IMG/VR virus record: IMGVR_UViG_3300038311_000061
Span: 1 to 45,974 of that record
Length of the DNA stretch: 45,974 bases
From: a virus
Reading direction: 5' to 3' (one strand)
The notes beneath the pieces were generated by a model. The model made no database searches. It saw only the letters and a program-made list of their open reading frames with translations, and was not told the origin of the DNA. The translations under genes were made by a program, and so were the position numbers. Shown here one piece after another: positions 23,475-31,853 of this stretch (its first letter is position 1; each line of letters starts with the position of its first letter).

Positions 23475-24417
23475 AGACGTGGCCGAAATATTTATTTACG
23501 ATGAAATCGGCGGTTGGGGGATTACTGCCAGCAGCTTTATTCGTAGTTATAAAGAAAAAGTGATGGCTAGCACGACAACCATCAATTTACACATCAATAG
23601 CCCTGGTGGTTATGTGTTTGATGGAAATGCTATTTATGCTTTTTTAAAGGCACAGCAACGCACAATCAATACCTTCATTGAAGGGATTGCAGCCAGTATT
23701 GCGAGTGTGATTGCAATGGCTGGTGATACTATCAATATTTCCTCAAATAGTATGTTAATGATTCATAACCCAAGCGGTACTGTTATTGGCGAGTCCCAAG
23801 ACATGCGGAAAATGGCCGACATACTTGATAAGATTAAGAATACGGTTCTTATCGTTTACCAAGAGAAGACCTCAAAGGATATTAATGACTTATCATCTTT
23901 AATGGATTTAGAAACTTGGTTTACGGCCGAAGAAGCTGTTACTGAGGGATTTGCTGATCAAATCACAGAGCCGGTGAAGGTTACAAATCATTTCGATTTA
24001 TCAAAATTCAAATTCAAGAATGCACCAGCAATTGTAATACCGAAAATCGTCGAGGAAGAAAATATGTTGACAGAATCTAACGCAACGGTTGCGACAACAC
24101 TTACGGAGCCGACAGTAGATAATGGCGAAGTACAGCGATTGCAAACTATTATCAATGCCGAAACCCAGCGTAAGGAGGGCATTAATGCACTATTTTCAAT
24201 GTTCCCAGAACCTGAATATCAGGCTCTTTATGCGAAGTGTTTAGGAGGTAATTATTCTGTTGACCAGTCGCGTGCAGAGATAATTAAGCTAAAGAACGAA
24301 CAGCATCAAACTCAACCAATTAGTTCAAATGCCAGTTTCGGTACTCAACCGATTGAGGAAAGTCCATTGGTTACTCTTGCTAGAAGTATTTACGGAGGTA
24401 ATGTAAATGGTCATTAG
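23437..24417 (+). CDS. ClpP-like prohead protease (S14)
   Basis: 326 residues. It shows the ClpP-type core INLHINSPGGYVFDGNAIYA, the nucleophile region GIAASIASVIAMAGD (Ser at about 85-88) and the His in LMIHNPSG. The C-terminal third (from about residue 210) is low in protease signature and may act as scaffold, as lambda gpC/Nu3 does. It cleaves prohead proteins during maturation. It starts 38 bases before the portal stop and ends inside the next gene. Confidence 0.9.
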   Translation: MEKTWFRIQAKNEDVAEIFIYDEIGGWGITASSFIRSYKEKVMASTTTINLHINSPGGYVFDGNAIYAFLKAQQRTINTFIEGIAASIASVIAMAGDTINISSNSMLMIHNPSGTVIGESQDMRKMADILDKIKNTVLIVYQEKTSKDINDLSSLMDLETWFTAEEAVTEGFADQITEPVKVTNHFDLSKFKFKNAPAIVIPKIVEEENMLTESNATVATTLTEPTVDNGEVQRLQTIINAETQRKEGINALFSMFPEPEYQALYAKCLGGNYSVDQSRAEIIKLKNEQHQTQPISSNASFGTQPIEESPLVTLARSIYGGNVNGH

Positions 24418-24784
24418 CGAGCGAATTTATCTTGGTGATGGCGTTAAATACGAGTTCAGTTATGAGTATTGTCGTGAAGTTGGAACACTTGTTACCGGAC
24501 AGAATCTCAAAGAATCAACAGTACTTGGGAGAATTACCACAACAAAGAAATTAACCAAATGGAACCCCGTTGCTACTGATGGTAGCGAGACGATCGCTGG
24601 TATTTTGGTTGGCGATGTGGACGCGACCGCCAGTGACCAACCTTGTGTCTTAATTTCCTACGGTCCAGCAGTTGTATTGTTGGATTTCCTAATTTTACCC
24701 GATGGCGTGACCGAACAACAAAAAGCTAATGCCAAAGAACAGCTTTGGTCAGAACTTCGAATCAGATGTGCAGAGGCAGGTTAG
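24407..24784 (+). CDS. Head decoration protein D
   Basis: 125 residues. The pattern GTLVTGQNLKESTVLGRITTTKK, then GSETIAGILVGDVDATASDQ, is typical of the phage HDPD (lambda gpD-like) family, which stabilises the expanded capsid. It overlaps the protease end and is followed by the major capsid gene after 1 base. Confidence 0.88.
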   Translation: MVISERIYLGDGVKYEFSYEYCREVGTLVTGQNLKESTVLGRITTTKKLTKWNPVATDGSETIAGILVGDVDATASDQPCVLISYGPAVVLLDFLILPDGVTEQQKANAKEQLWSELRIRCAEAG

Positions 24785-24785
24785 T

Positions 24786-25802
24786 ATGGCGGATTATTTC
24801 TTAGAAAACCCGTTTAAGGGGCCAGGTTTCGACATGATGAGCATGACCGAAACGATTAATATCATTCCGAATACCTATGGAAGAATTCAACAGGCTGGTA
24901 TTTTTTCAACAAAGACTATTTCAACAACAGTGGTTGGAATAGAAGAAAGTCATGGGGTACTGAATATTATTCCAGCTATTAAGCGGGGATCTCCTTCAAC
25001 GAAAAATACTACCAGCAAGCGCAAAATGCGCTACTTTGAGTTGCTACATATTCCACTTGATGATCAGATTACGCCAGAAGAACTTCAGAATATCCGAGCT
25101 TTTGGGCAAAATACTTTAAAACAAGCCGCGCAAGAAATGATGGATAGATTGATAACAATCAGACGTAAACATGATATTACTTTGGAATATCTAAAAATGG
25201 GGGCAATGCTAGGTGAAATACTGAACGCAGACGGTTCTACATTGTATAATTTGTATGACGAATTCAACATCGTTAAAAAAGTTATAGGGTTTTCAACTGA
25301 CGTTGCTACTACAGATATTCGCGAAAAATGTTTTGGAGTGTCCCGATGGATGGAGGATAATCTAATGGGAGAGGTTATAAGTTTTGTAGATGTTTGGTGT
25401 AGTCAAGGTTTTTTTGATGCCCTAGTCGGACATAAGGCTGTTAAAGAGACATACTTGAATTATGCCGAAGCCGCCGAGAAAGTTGGTGGCGATATCAGAA
25501 AAGGATTTAGTTATGGGGGGCTTAGGTTTTCAGAATATCGTGCAGTAGCTACAACTCCTGACGGTACTGTGCGTCGATTCATTCCTGATGGCAAGGCTAT
25601 TGCGTTTCCAATGGGAACAACTGATTCGTTTAGAACATTTTTTGGTCCCGGTAATTACATTTCAACTGTTAATACAATGGGAAGGGAGCTTTATGCTCGT
25701 GTTCGTTTCCCTGACGATGATAGGAGTGTTGAAATTGAAACCGAACAAAACCCGTTGCCAATCTGCAAGAGACCCGCACTATTGGTGCACTTAGATGCCT
25801 AA
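24786..25802 (+). CDS. Major capsid protein E
   Basis: 338 residues from MADYFLENPF at 24786; upstream codons of the same frame overlap the decoration gene and are unlikely to be used. It shows ISTTVVGIEESHGVLNIIPA and FFGPGNYISTVNTMG...YAR, typical of the gpE major capsid family. It forms the capsid shell. The stop overlaps the following gene. Confidence 0.92.
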   Translation: MADYFLENPFKGPGFDMMSMTETINIIPNTYGRIQQAGIFSTKTISTTVVGIEESHGVLNIIPAIKRGSPSTKNTTSKRKMRYFELLHIPLDDQITPEELQNIRAFGQNTLKQAAQEMMDRLITIRRKHDITLEYLKMGAMLGEILNADGSTLYNLYDEFNIVKKVIGFSTDVATTDIREKCFGVSRWMEDNLMGEVISFVDVWCSQGFFDALVGHKAVKETYLNYAEAAEKVGGDIRKGFSYGGLRFSEYRAVATTPDGTVRRFIPDGKAIAFPMGTTDSFRTFFGPGNYISTVNTMGRELYARVRFPDDDRSVEIETEQNPLPICKRPALLVHLDA

Positions 25803-26115
25803 TCTCAACCAACAACGCGATCAAGATTTAGAATGGATTATCAAAGAATCCGATAGCCTAATTTCAATTATTTCCAAGGATGGATTTAACCGAGTTGATG
25901 AGATACCTGCAATTATTTATCACAATGTAGAAGAACCGCCACCATACGGTTACAAAGAAACTTTATCCACCAAGCATCACGAAGTGACGATTCTCCAAAG
26001 CGCTGTTGAATTCCCAATTTTAAATGGTGCTAAGGTATTATTTGGTGGTAAAGAATTTACGGTCCACTACGTGATGAGTCCGGAATCTAAAACGATGACA
26101 TTGTACGTCCGATGA
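25795..26115 (+). CDS. Head-tail attachment protein (FII-like)
   Basis: 106 residues, overlapping the capsid stop. The end region EFPILNGAKVLFGGKEFTVHYVM...MTLYVR is a small beta-barrel pattern seen in lambda FII/Phage_attach proteins that complete the head and bind the tail. It overlaps the next gene by four bases. Confidence 0.75.
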   Translation: MPNLNQQRDQDLEWIIKESDSLISIISKDGFNRVDEIPAIIYHNVEEPPPYGYKETLSTKHHEVTILQSAVEFPILNGAKVLFGGKEFTVHYVMSPESKTMTLYVR

Positions 26116-26594
26116 ACATTAGGCAACTGCTTAGCGAGTCAATTACCGAGGTTGCCAATGATGTATTGCCGCTGGCAGTTGGTGATGCTTGGATGAGTGA
26201 ACAATTTACGGTACTTTTCCCGTCGTTGAAGTGGTTAGAACCGTGTCCTAATTCTGATGATGGGTTATGGTCAGGATTTGCGGTTTTAAGGGGAGATGTA
26301 TTAGTCAGGGTGCATACTGATGCGGTATCTCCAATTGATTTGACACCGCTTATGCTAGCGTTACGTCAATCTCCAATTATTATTGAGCCTGATTCGAGTG
26401 TGCAGGTTGGCGAATTCGGGGTGCAACTTTACTTTCGGCCTGACGAAATTCGGGATCTAATGTACGAATCAGGAATAATTCCCATTATTCAAGGCTATCT
26501 TGAGAATTGTTATATTTTTCAGCGGACTGATTTTATGCCGGAGTTGTTTGAACCTGAAATACTTGACACCAATTTAACGATTGGTTTGAAATAA
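26112..26594 (+). CDS. Neck/tail completion protein, unknown family
   Basis: 160 residues, starting MNIRQLLSESITEVANDVLP. No family was recognised with confidence. It is coupled to the FII-like gene (ATGA) and is the last gene before cassette C. In lambda, this position is taken by Z, but a Z-like gene sits at 3506-4063 on the other strand. This protein could be a replacement for it or another neck part. Confidence 0.55.
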   Translation: MNIRQLLSESITEVANDVLPLAVGDAWMSEQFTVLFPSLKWLEPCPNSDDGLWSGFAVLRGDVLVRVHTDAVSPIDLTPLMLALRQSPIIIEPDSSVQVGEFGVQLYFRPDEIRDLMYESGIIPIIQGYLENCYIFQRTDFMPELFEPEILDTNLTIGLK

Positions 26595-26622
26595 TTAACA
26601 TCATCAAACACAAAGCGGTTCC

Positions 26623-26649
26623 CGCATCCGTAACTTTGCGGTTTTTTTA
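26623..26649 (+). terminator. Intrinsic terminator of the head operon (cassette C)
   Basis: CCGCA, a 10-nt loop, TGCGG and seven T. It closes the head operon and begins the second leader cassette. Confidence 0.8.
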
Positions 26650-26662
26650 TGCCTGTTTTATG

Positions 26663-26728
26663 GCAGGATGAGAAGGGGAAATAAATTGAATACCCCTCGC
26701 CAGCTTTGTGTGGTGATTGAGTCCTGCC
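26663..26728 (+). ncRNA. Conserved three-stem leader element, copy C
   Basis: Outer stem GGCAGGA (26663) / TCCTGCC (26722). Inner stem GGGG (26676) / CCCC (26694). Third hairpin CGCC/GGTG. The frame from ATG 26668 is open through the leader into paralog 3 (MRRGNKLNTPRQL...IESCRPQF); copy D shows similar residues. So a leader peptide or fused form is possible too. The family member has its own ATG at 26770 with an AGAGG site. Confidence 0.65.
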
Positions 26729-26769
26729 GCCCTCAATTTAGGCGGCCTATCAAACACAAAGAGGTTATC

Positions 26770-27021
26770 ATGTCTACTAATTCAACCTTTGAATACACCG
26801 TAAATTATGGTGGTACAATGGACGCTTACATTACTTTACGCAATAAAATCGATTCCCTAGCACCAATATTTGAGGGGCTAGCGGCAAATTCTAATTATGA
26901 TGAATCCACCTTGAACGGCATCTTTTTTACCCTACGTGATTTAAGGCAACATGCTGCCGCGTTGGAATTGGTGCTTACTGAAGTGTTCAAGCAAAGTAAT
27001 GTTCATCGGCTAGTTGGATAG
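26770..27021 (+). CDS. Small dispersed-family protein, paralog 3
   Basis: 83 residues from the ATG at 26770 (AAAGAGGTTATC before it). The core is TLRNKIDSLAPIFEGLAANSNYDESTLNGIFFTLRDLRQHAAALE. It is followed after 11 bases by a 3'-5' exonuclease, a pairing that recalls paralog 1 and the DEDDh exonuclease in the early region. The cassette stands between head and tail operons. Function unknown. Confidence 0.8.
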   Translation: MSTNSTFEYTVNYGGTMDAYITLRNKIDSLAPIFEGLAANSNYDESTLNGIFFTLRDLRQHAAALELVLTEVFKQSNVHRLVG

Positions 27022-27032
27022 GAGGAAAAGGA

Positions 27033-27647
27033 ATGATAGTTTACGATTGTGAAATAGTTAAAGCCATTCCACCTGCTGATATTAATCAACAGATGAATGG
27101 TATAAAATATTGCGCCGGTTGGCGCGACTTTGACAACATGGGTATCAGCGTCATTTGCGCGTATGACAATGTGTCAGAAAGATACCGTGTTTTTGATGGA
27201 AAGCATCTATCAGAATTCCAGAAACTAGTCGATCAAGCTGACTTAATTATTGGCTTTAATAACCTAGCTTTTGATAATCGGCTTTGTCGAGCCAATGGCG
27301 TAAATATCCCGGACGAAAAATGTTTTGATATTCTCGTTAAAATTTGGGAAGCTGCCGGACTCGGACCAGAATATAAATATCCAAGCCATTCAGGCTTTAG
27401 TCTAGATGCTTGCGTAAAAGCCAATTTCCCTGGCGAAGCTAAAACCGGACATGGCGAACAGGCACCGATCCAATGGCAACGTGGCGAGATTGGTGCCGTA
27501 GTTGATTACTGTTTGCATGACGTAAAATTAACCGAAATGTTGTTTACAGAAATGAGAATTAACGGAGCTATTGTTAATCCGAATAATGGCAGATTATTAA
27601 CAGATAACCAAGGAATATGGTGTTTTTCTTGGCATAAAGATTATTGA
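27033..27647 (+). CDS. PolB-like 3'-5' exonuclease (RNase H fold)
   Basis: 204 residues. Exo I is YDCEI, Exo II is LIIGFNNLAFDNRL and Exo III is VVDYCLHDVKLT (DEDDy type). GFSLDACVKANFPG and QWQRGEIGAVVDY are typical of predicted exonucleases related to DNA polymerase B. It has a good AGGAAAAGGA ribosome-binding site. It is out of place inside a tail operon and was most likely brought in with paralog 3. It may act on host or phage DNA. Confidence 0.8.
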   Translation: MIVYDCEIVKAIPPADINQQMNGIKYCAGWRDFDNMGISVICAYDNVSERYRVFDGKHLSEFQKLVDQADLIIGFNNLAFDNRLCRANGVNIPDEKCFDILVKIWEAAGLGPEYKYPSHSGFSLDACVKANFPGEAKTGHGEQAPIQWQRGEIGAVVDYCLHDVKLTEMLFTEMRINGAIVNPNNGRLLTDNQGIWCFSWHKDY

Positions 27648-27651
27648 AATA

Positions 27652-28359
27652 ATGGGGCTAAATAACAACCCGTTTAGTGTTGGCGGCGCTTTCGATTCCA
27701 AAGAAGGCGAACGCCGCAACTCAAACTTGATAAAAAAAGGTAAAATCGTGGAGGCACGTTACGACGTGAAGGGCGCGCCTCCTGATCCTGAATTGCCCAA
27801 CTTCACTAATGAAGACACCAATCAGAATTACCGTGGCCCACTCTACCGGGTAGAAATGGGAGACCAGAAAACTTATTGGATTCCGCAACTCGAACGGCGA
27901 TCAGGGAAAGACCAAAGTTATTGGGCATTCGAGGTTGGCGAACAGGTTATTATCGTGTGTCCTGATGGTGATATGCGCCAAGCGGTAATTATTGGCGCAT
28001 TGCCGTGTAACGATTTTCGTCCACCAATCGGCTTTGACGACGAAACTTTTGATAAGAGGCCGTGGCGCGAAACCGTTCACCGAACTAGATATAAGGACAA
28101 TACTTTGGTTGAGTATGACCGGGAGAAACATCGATTTCTAATCGTTCTTCCTGACCAATCTAAAGTTGAAATAATCTACTCAGGTACGACAAAACTTCAC
28201 ATCAATTGCTCTGGTGAGGTAACAGTACAGTCCGGCGACCATATTACAATAAGTGCCCCAAAAATAACTATAGGTGCTGTTGGTGAAGTAATAATTAGTT
28301 CCGGGGAACGAGTTACCTTGCAAGCACCAACGATTGCCCTGAACGGGCATGTGGTTTAA
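27652..28359 (+). CDS. V: Baseplate assembly protein V (spike)
   Basis: 235 residues. The OB-fold part (GPLYRVEMGDQKTYWIPQLER, FEVGEQVIIVCPDGDMRQAVI) and the C-terminal beta-helical tip (EVTVQSGDHITISAPKITIG, LQAPTIALNGHVV) match P2 gpV, the trimeric membrane-piercing spike. It is the first gene of the P2-like baseplate operon. The start at 27652 is the best available ATG. Confidence 0.9.
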   Translation: MGLNNNPFSVGGAFDSKEGERRNSNLIKKGKIVEARYDVKGAPPDPELPNFTNEDTNQNYRGPLYRVEMGDQKTYWIPQLERRSGKDQSYWAFEVGEQVIIVCPDGDMRQAVIIGALPCNDFRPPIGFDDETFDKRPWRETVHRTRYKDNTLVEYDREKHRFLIVLPDQSKVEIIYSGTTKLHINCSGEVTVQSGDHITISAPKITIGAVGEVIISSGERVTLQAPTIALNGHVV

Positions 28360-28577
28360 TTTTTGGTTGGTCTCCCTCTGGGAAGACGATTTTTCTTATA
28401 GTTATTAATACTACTAATCTCAATTTGCCATACCGGCTTAATTGAACCAATCCGCCACACTTTTACTCCCCTTAATTTTCCACTATCCAATAACCTTTTT
28501 ACTTGGCTCGTCGACACTTCTAAAAGTGTTGCCGCTGTCATCGTATCAGTTGATTGCATTATTTTTTCTAACCTCAT
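28356..28577 (-). CDS. Excisionase/MerR-type HTH protein inside the tail operon
   Basis: 73 residues. TAATLLEVSTSQVKRLLDSGKLRGVKVWRIG is a winged HTH of the excisionase class, with a basic tail (KKNRLPRGRPTKN). An internal ATG at 28559 is the alternative start, with a GAGG site in front of it. It is transcribed against the baseplate genes, between V and W. It may be a phage regulator or directionality factor, or a DNA-binding moron. It converges with gene V, overlapping it by 4 bases. Confidence 0.7.
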   Translation of the reverse strand: MRLEKIMQSTDTMTAATLLEVSTSQVKRLLDSGKLRGVKVWRIGSIKPVWQIEISSINNYKKNRLPRGRPTKN

Positions 28578-28680
28578 TGGTTGATGTTCATCATAAATAC
28601 TAAACGTTCATAAAGAATATTTAAATAGAGCGTTTTTGCTCGTATTTTATTTTATTTCCTTGATTGCTATGCTGTTTAAC

Positions 28681-29022
28681 ATGAAAGGGATGAACGTTGA
28701 TACCGGAAAATTATTGAACGGTTATGAACATTTACTGCAAAGCGTTACCGATATTTTGACAACACCAATTGGTAGTCGTGTCATGTTGCGTGATTATGGC
28801 AGTGAAATCCCGAAATTAATTGATTCTAATATGAATCCAGCGACGTTTGCGAAAATTTATGCGGCTACCGCAGAAGCACTAGATAAGTGGGAACCGCGAT
28901 TGAGCTTAACAAGGGTTCAGGTTTTATCAGTTTCATTTAACGGTAGTTGTACCATTTATTTAGAAGGTCTTTATGAAGGGCAACATGTCGAGTTAGACGC
29001 TGAGATACTTAGGTTATCATAG
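28681..29022 (+). CDS. W: Baseplate assembly protein W (gp25-like)
   Basis: 113 residues from the ATG at 28681. The start matches P2 gpW (MKGMNVDTGKLLNGYEHLLQ), then DILTTPIGSRVMLRDYGSEI is the gp25/GPW hallmark. The longer frame from 28636 adds a hydrophobic stretch not seen in the family and is not used. It is the wedge protein that links sheath and baseplate. Confidence 0.92.
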   Translation: MKGMNVDTGKLLNGYEHLLQSVTDILTTPIGSRVMLRDYGSEIPKLIDSNMNPATFAKIYAATAEALDKWEPRLSLTRVQVLSVSFNGSCTIYLEGLYEGQHVELDAEILRLS

Positions 29023-29034
29023 GTTATCATAGTT

Positions 29035-29937
29035 ATGGGTGGATTTACTGCAATTGAATTAGAAAAACTACCTGAGCCGACGATTGTCGAAACACTTAAT
29101 TACTCGTCGATAAAGGACTCGCTGATTGCCGAATTCAAGGCTCGTGCGACTGATTACGATTCAATTGTAGAAAGTGATCCCGCTTATAAACTGTTGGAAG
29201 TCGCTGGTTATTTGGATGTTTTAATTCGTGCTCGCATTAATGATGCTTTAATGGGTAATTTGTTGGCCAAGGCCGTTGGTTCTGATTTAGATCATCTGGC
29301 TGCATTTTATGGCGTGCAACGCCAGCAGACTGACCCCGGTAATCCGAGTGCCACACCACCAATTGAACCAACTTACGAAACCGACAGCCGCCTTAGAACT
29401 CGTGCTCAGTTAGCGTTGGAGGCACTGACAACCGCTGGTAGCGAAGGTGCTTATACTTTTCACGCACTGACTTCTTCGTCCGAAGTTAAGGACGTTGATA
29501 TCTACGGTCCAAGTGATGAACCCGGTCGCGTAGTTGTTACAGTTTTAAGCAATGATGGTGATGGAATGCCTAGCGATAATCTGTTAGGTACGGTTAATGG
29601 TGCGTTGAATTCCGAAAATATTCGGCCACTAACCGATTTCGTCACCATCCAAGCACCCGAAATAATTCACTATACTGTTAATGCAACACTATTTTTCTAT
29701 TCTGGACCTGACCCGTTGGTAGTAAAAGCGTTAAGCGAGCAGAAGTTAAACGATTATGTTACCGAACATCATTTACTTGGTCACGATATTCCACTTTCTG
29801 GAATTTATGCAGCATTACATCAGGTTGGTGTGCAACGGGTTGTTCTAACTACACCGACTGATGATATTGTCGTGCAACGCCAACAGGCTGCCTATTGTGA
29901 CAAGTTTGTTGTATCTATTGGGGGTCTTGATGAATGA
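29035..29937 (+). CDS. J: Baseplate assembly protein J
   Basis: 300 residues. GYLDVLIRARINDALMGNLLAKAVGSDLDHLAAFYGV and DSRLRTRAQLALEALTTAGS are hallmarks of P2 gpJ. It is a wedge protein of the baseplate. A small tandem (AGGTTATCAT twice) lies just before it. Its end overlaps the small membrane gene at 29930. Confidence 0.92.
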   Translation: MGGFTAIELEKLPEPTIVETLNYSSIKDSLIAEFKARATDYDSIVESDPAYKLLEVAGYLDVLIRARINDALMGNLLAKAVGSDLDHLAAFYGVQRQQTDPGNPSATPPIEPTYETDSRLRTRAQLALEALTTAGSEGAYTFHALTSSSEVKDVDIYGPSDEPGRVVVTVLSNDGDGMPSDNLLGTVNGALNSENIRPLTDFVTIQAPEIIHYTVNATLFFYSGPDPLVVKALSEQKLNDYVTEHHLLGHDIPLSGIYAALHQVGVQRVVLTTPTDDIVVQRQQAAYCDKFVVSIGGLDE

Positions 29938-30136
29938 GGTTTTAGTAAAAAGGTTAAAAGAGCCGTCTACTTATGCTGGTATTGGTGTCGTTATTCTTGT
30001 ATTTGCAAAAATGAATGGTCAAGACGTCGAGTACATAATTAACACAATAGTAGCAGCTATGGGAGCTATGGCGGTCCTAATGGGAGAAGGTAAATCGAGT
30101 GATGATAAAAAACCTTCATCTGAGGAACAAAAATAG
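29930..30136 (+). CDS. Holin-like small membrane protein inside the baseplate operon
   Basis: 68 residues starting MNEVLVKRLKEPSTYAGIGV. There are two hydrophobic stretches (TYAGIGVVILVFA and YIINTIVAAMGAMAVLMG) and a charged Lys/Ser/Glu tail. This is the layout of small class II-type holins. It overlaps J by 8 bases and I by one base, so it is translated with them. No endolysin neighbour exists. Holin is the best guess, made from topology alone. Confidence 0.6.
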   Translation: MNEVLVKRLKEPSTYAGIGVVILVFAKMNGQDVEYIINTIVAAMGAMAVLMGEGKSSDDKKPSSEEQK

Positions 30137-31074
30137 TGGATTGGCAAAGCCTTCTTCCACCTAATTCTTCCCAGTTAGAACGTGATTTAGAGGCGTCTAT
30201 TACCGATCTCCTTTGGCAGATTCCAATCGAGATCAATAAAATATTACGCCCAGATGAATGCCCTATTCAATTGCTACCTTGGTTAGCATGGGCGCTAAGT
30301 GTTGATCAGTGGGATGTTGGTTGGTTAGAAGCGACGAAACGTCAAGTTGTTGCGGAGAGTTTCGCCATTCACCAGAAAAAGGGTACTCGTTGGGCAATCG
30401 AACGGTTATTGGAAATTACTGGTCATAGCGATGTAGAAATTATCGAGTGGTGGCAGACGCAACCCAAAGGCCGTTCGCACACCTTCTATATGAAAATCCC
30501 GGTATCACCCGGTTTTGATCCAGTTATTCTTAGTGAGTTTCAATATAGTCGGATTAGGAAAGTTGTCGATAGTGTTAAACCGGTTCGTAGTCAATATCGA
30601 TTTTCAATTACCAGCCGATTTGAAACCATTAAACCACCTCAAGTTATTATTGTTGATGATGGTAGCGGTGGCACAATTGTAAAGGTTGACGGTAGTTGTC
30701 CGGCAGAAGCTGGCATTAGTATTCCAACACTGGTTTGCCAACGTGATGCTAAGACAGTAACTGAAACTGCTCATAATTTTTATTGTATTCCCCACGTTCC
30801 TACCGAATCAGGTACTACTAAACCAGGTAATTATCCCGCTCAGAGTATTTCAGCATTGCCAACTAACTTGTTGAGTGGAGATATTTTTGTTAAGCCGAAT
30901 TTGAGCTTAACTTGGGAAAAGTTATTGGAATGTCACGTATCAACTCAACCGATTGCCTTATCCTTGAGAAATATGAAGACTGGTTCGGAAACTGAGTTTA
31001 ATTGTACTAGCGAATTTAGTACTACAGCATTATTTCAACCGATCTCAATGCTGAATTGTGAGGCAGTTTTATGA
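30136..31074 (+). CDS. I: Tail protein I
   Basis: 312 residues from GTG at 30136. LLPPNSSQLERDLEASITDL, LLPWLAWALSVDQWDVGWLE and KGTRWAIERLLEITG are hallmarks of P2 gpI. The C-terminal extension (from about residue 175) beyond the usual gpI core is unrecognised and may carry fibre-binding beta structure. It is part of the baseplate wedge that anchors the tail fibre. Confidence 0.9.
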   Translation: MDWQSLLPPNSSQLERDLEASITDLLWQIPIEINKILRPDECPIQLLPWLAWALSVDQWDVGWLEATKRQVVAESFAIHQKKGTRWAIERLLEITGHSDVEIIEWWQTQPKGRSHTFYMKIPVSPGFDPVILSEFQYSRIRKVVDSVKPVRSQYRFSITSRFETIKPPQVIIVDDGSGGTIVKVDGSCPAEAGISIPTLVCQRDAKTVTETAHNFYCIPHVPTESGTTKPGNYPAQSISALPTNLLSGDIFVKPNLSLTWEKLLECHVSTQPIALSLRNMKTGSETEFNCTSEFSTTALFQPISMLNCEAVL

Positions 31075-31853
31075 GTGTTGCATTAATTCCTCTAATTACT
31101 AATGCTGGTTTGGCGGCATCATTTAATGCCTCAAATACAGGTATATCAGCAACGATAACCCATATTGCGGTCGGCGATGCTTCTTATATTCCTAATACCG
31201 ATCAGACCGAATTAATTTCAGAAAAACAACGAGTACTAGTTGCTGATGGTGAAAAATCCGCACCAACTCAAATTCACCTAAGTGCTATTATTGATGGTGG
31301 TGATCAGTATTGGATTAATGAGATTGGTTTCTTTCTAAGTGACGGGACTTTACTGGCAGTTTGGAGTGATTCAACCCCATACAGTTATATTACCTATAGT
31401 CGCATTGAACTAAATGGTGTGGTTGAAGTTACTGGTTATAATGAATCGTTTCAGGTTGGTAATTATTTACTAAGTTATATCGGTTCAGAACAATTTCAAT
31501 TAACAGCACCTGACAATGCTGTTCTTGGTGTTGCCACTGTTGGCGTTGAATATAATGATTCTCATTTGACATTCACTATTACCGGTAGCGGTTGGTTACC
31601 AGATGATCAAGCACAAATCAAAGTTTGGGCATCAAAGCCACTCGGTTATAAGTCTGCTGATGTCGATTTTTTATTAGCCTTTGATTTATTGTTATCAGCG
31701 TTGCCTGCTGACAGTATTACTGTGAATGCAACCGGAGCTAATTTGAATCTAGGAACAACCGATAGTGCTATCGTTAACCTAGCCGCTAGTCAGATTATTC
31801 AGGATTTACAAATGATTAAATTTAATGACAGATTATTATCGTTAGGAGTGTAG
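31071..31853 (+). CDS. Tail fibre N-terminal protein (gpH/DUF3751-like)
   Basis: 260 residues. LIPLITNAGLAASFNASNTG, THIAVGDASYIPN and YWINEIGFFLSDGTLLAVWS match the phage tail-collar fibre (DUF3751) N-terminal domain of P2 gpH that docks on gpI. Instead of a long fibre shaft it ends with a small extra domain, and a separate beta-helix protein follows at once. The fibre may therefore be split over two genes. Confidence 0.85.
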   Translation: MSVALIPLITNAGLAASFNASNTGISATITHIAVGDASYIPNTDQTELISEKQRVLVADGEKSAPTQIHLSAIIDGGDQYWINEIGFFLSDGTLLAVWSDSTPYSYITYSRIELNGVVEVTGYNESFQVGNYLLSYIGSEQFQLTAPDNAVLGVATVGVEYNDSHLTFTITGSGWLPDDQAQIKVWASKPLGYKSADVDFLLAFDLLLSALPADSITVNATGANLNLGTTDSAIVNLAASQIIQDLQMIKFNDRLLSLGV

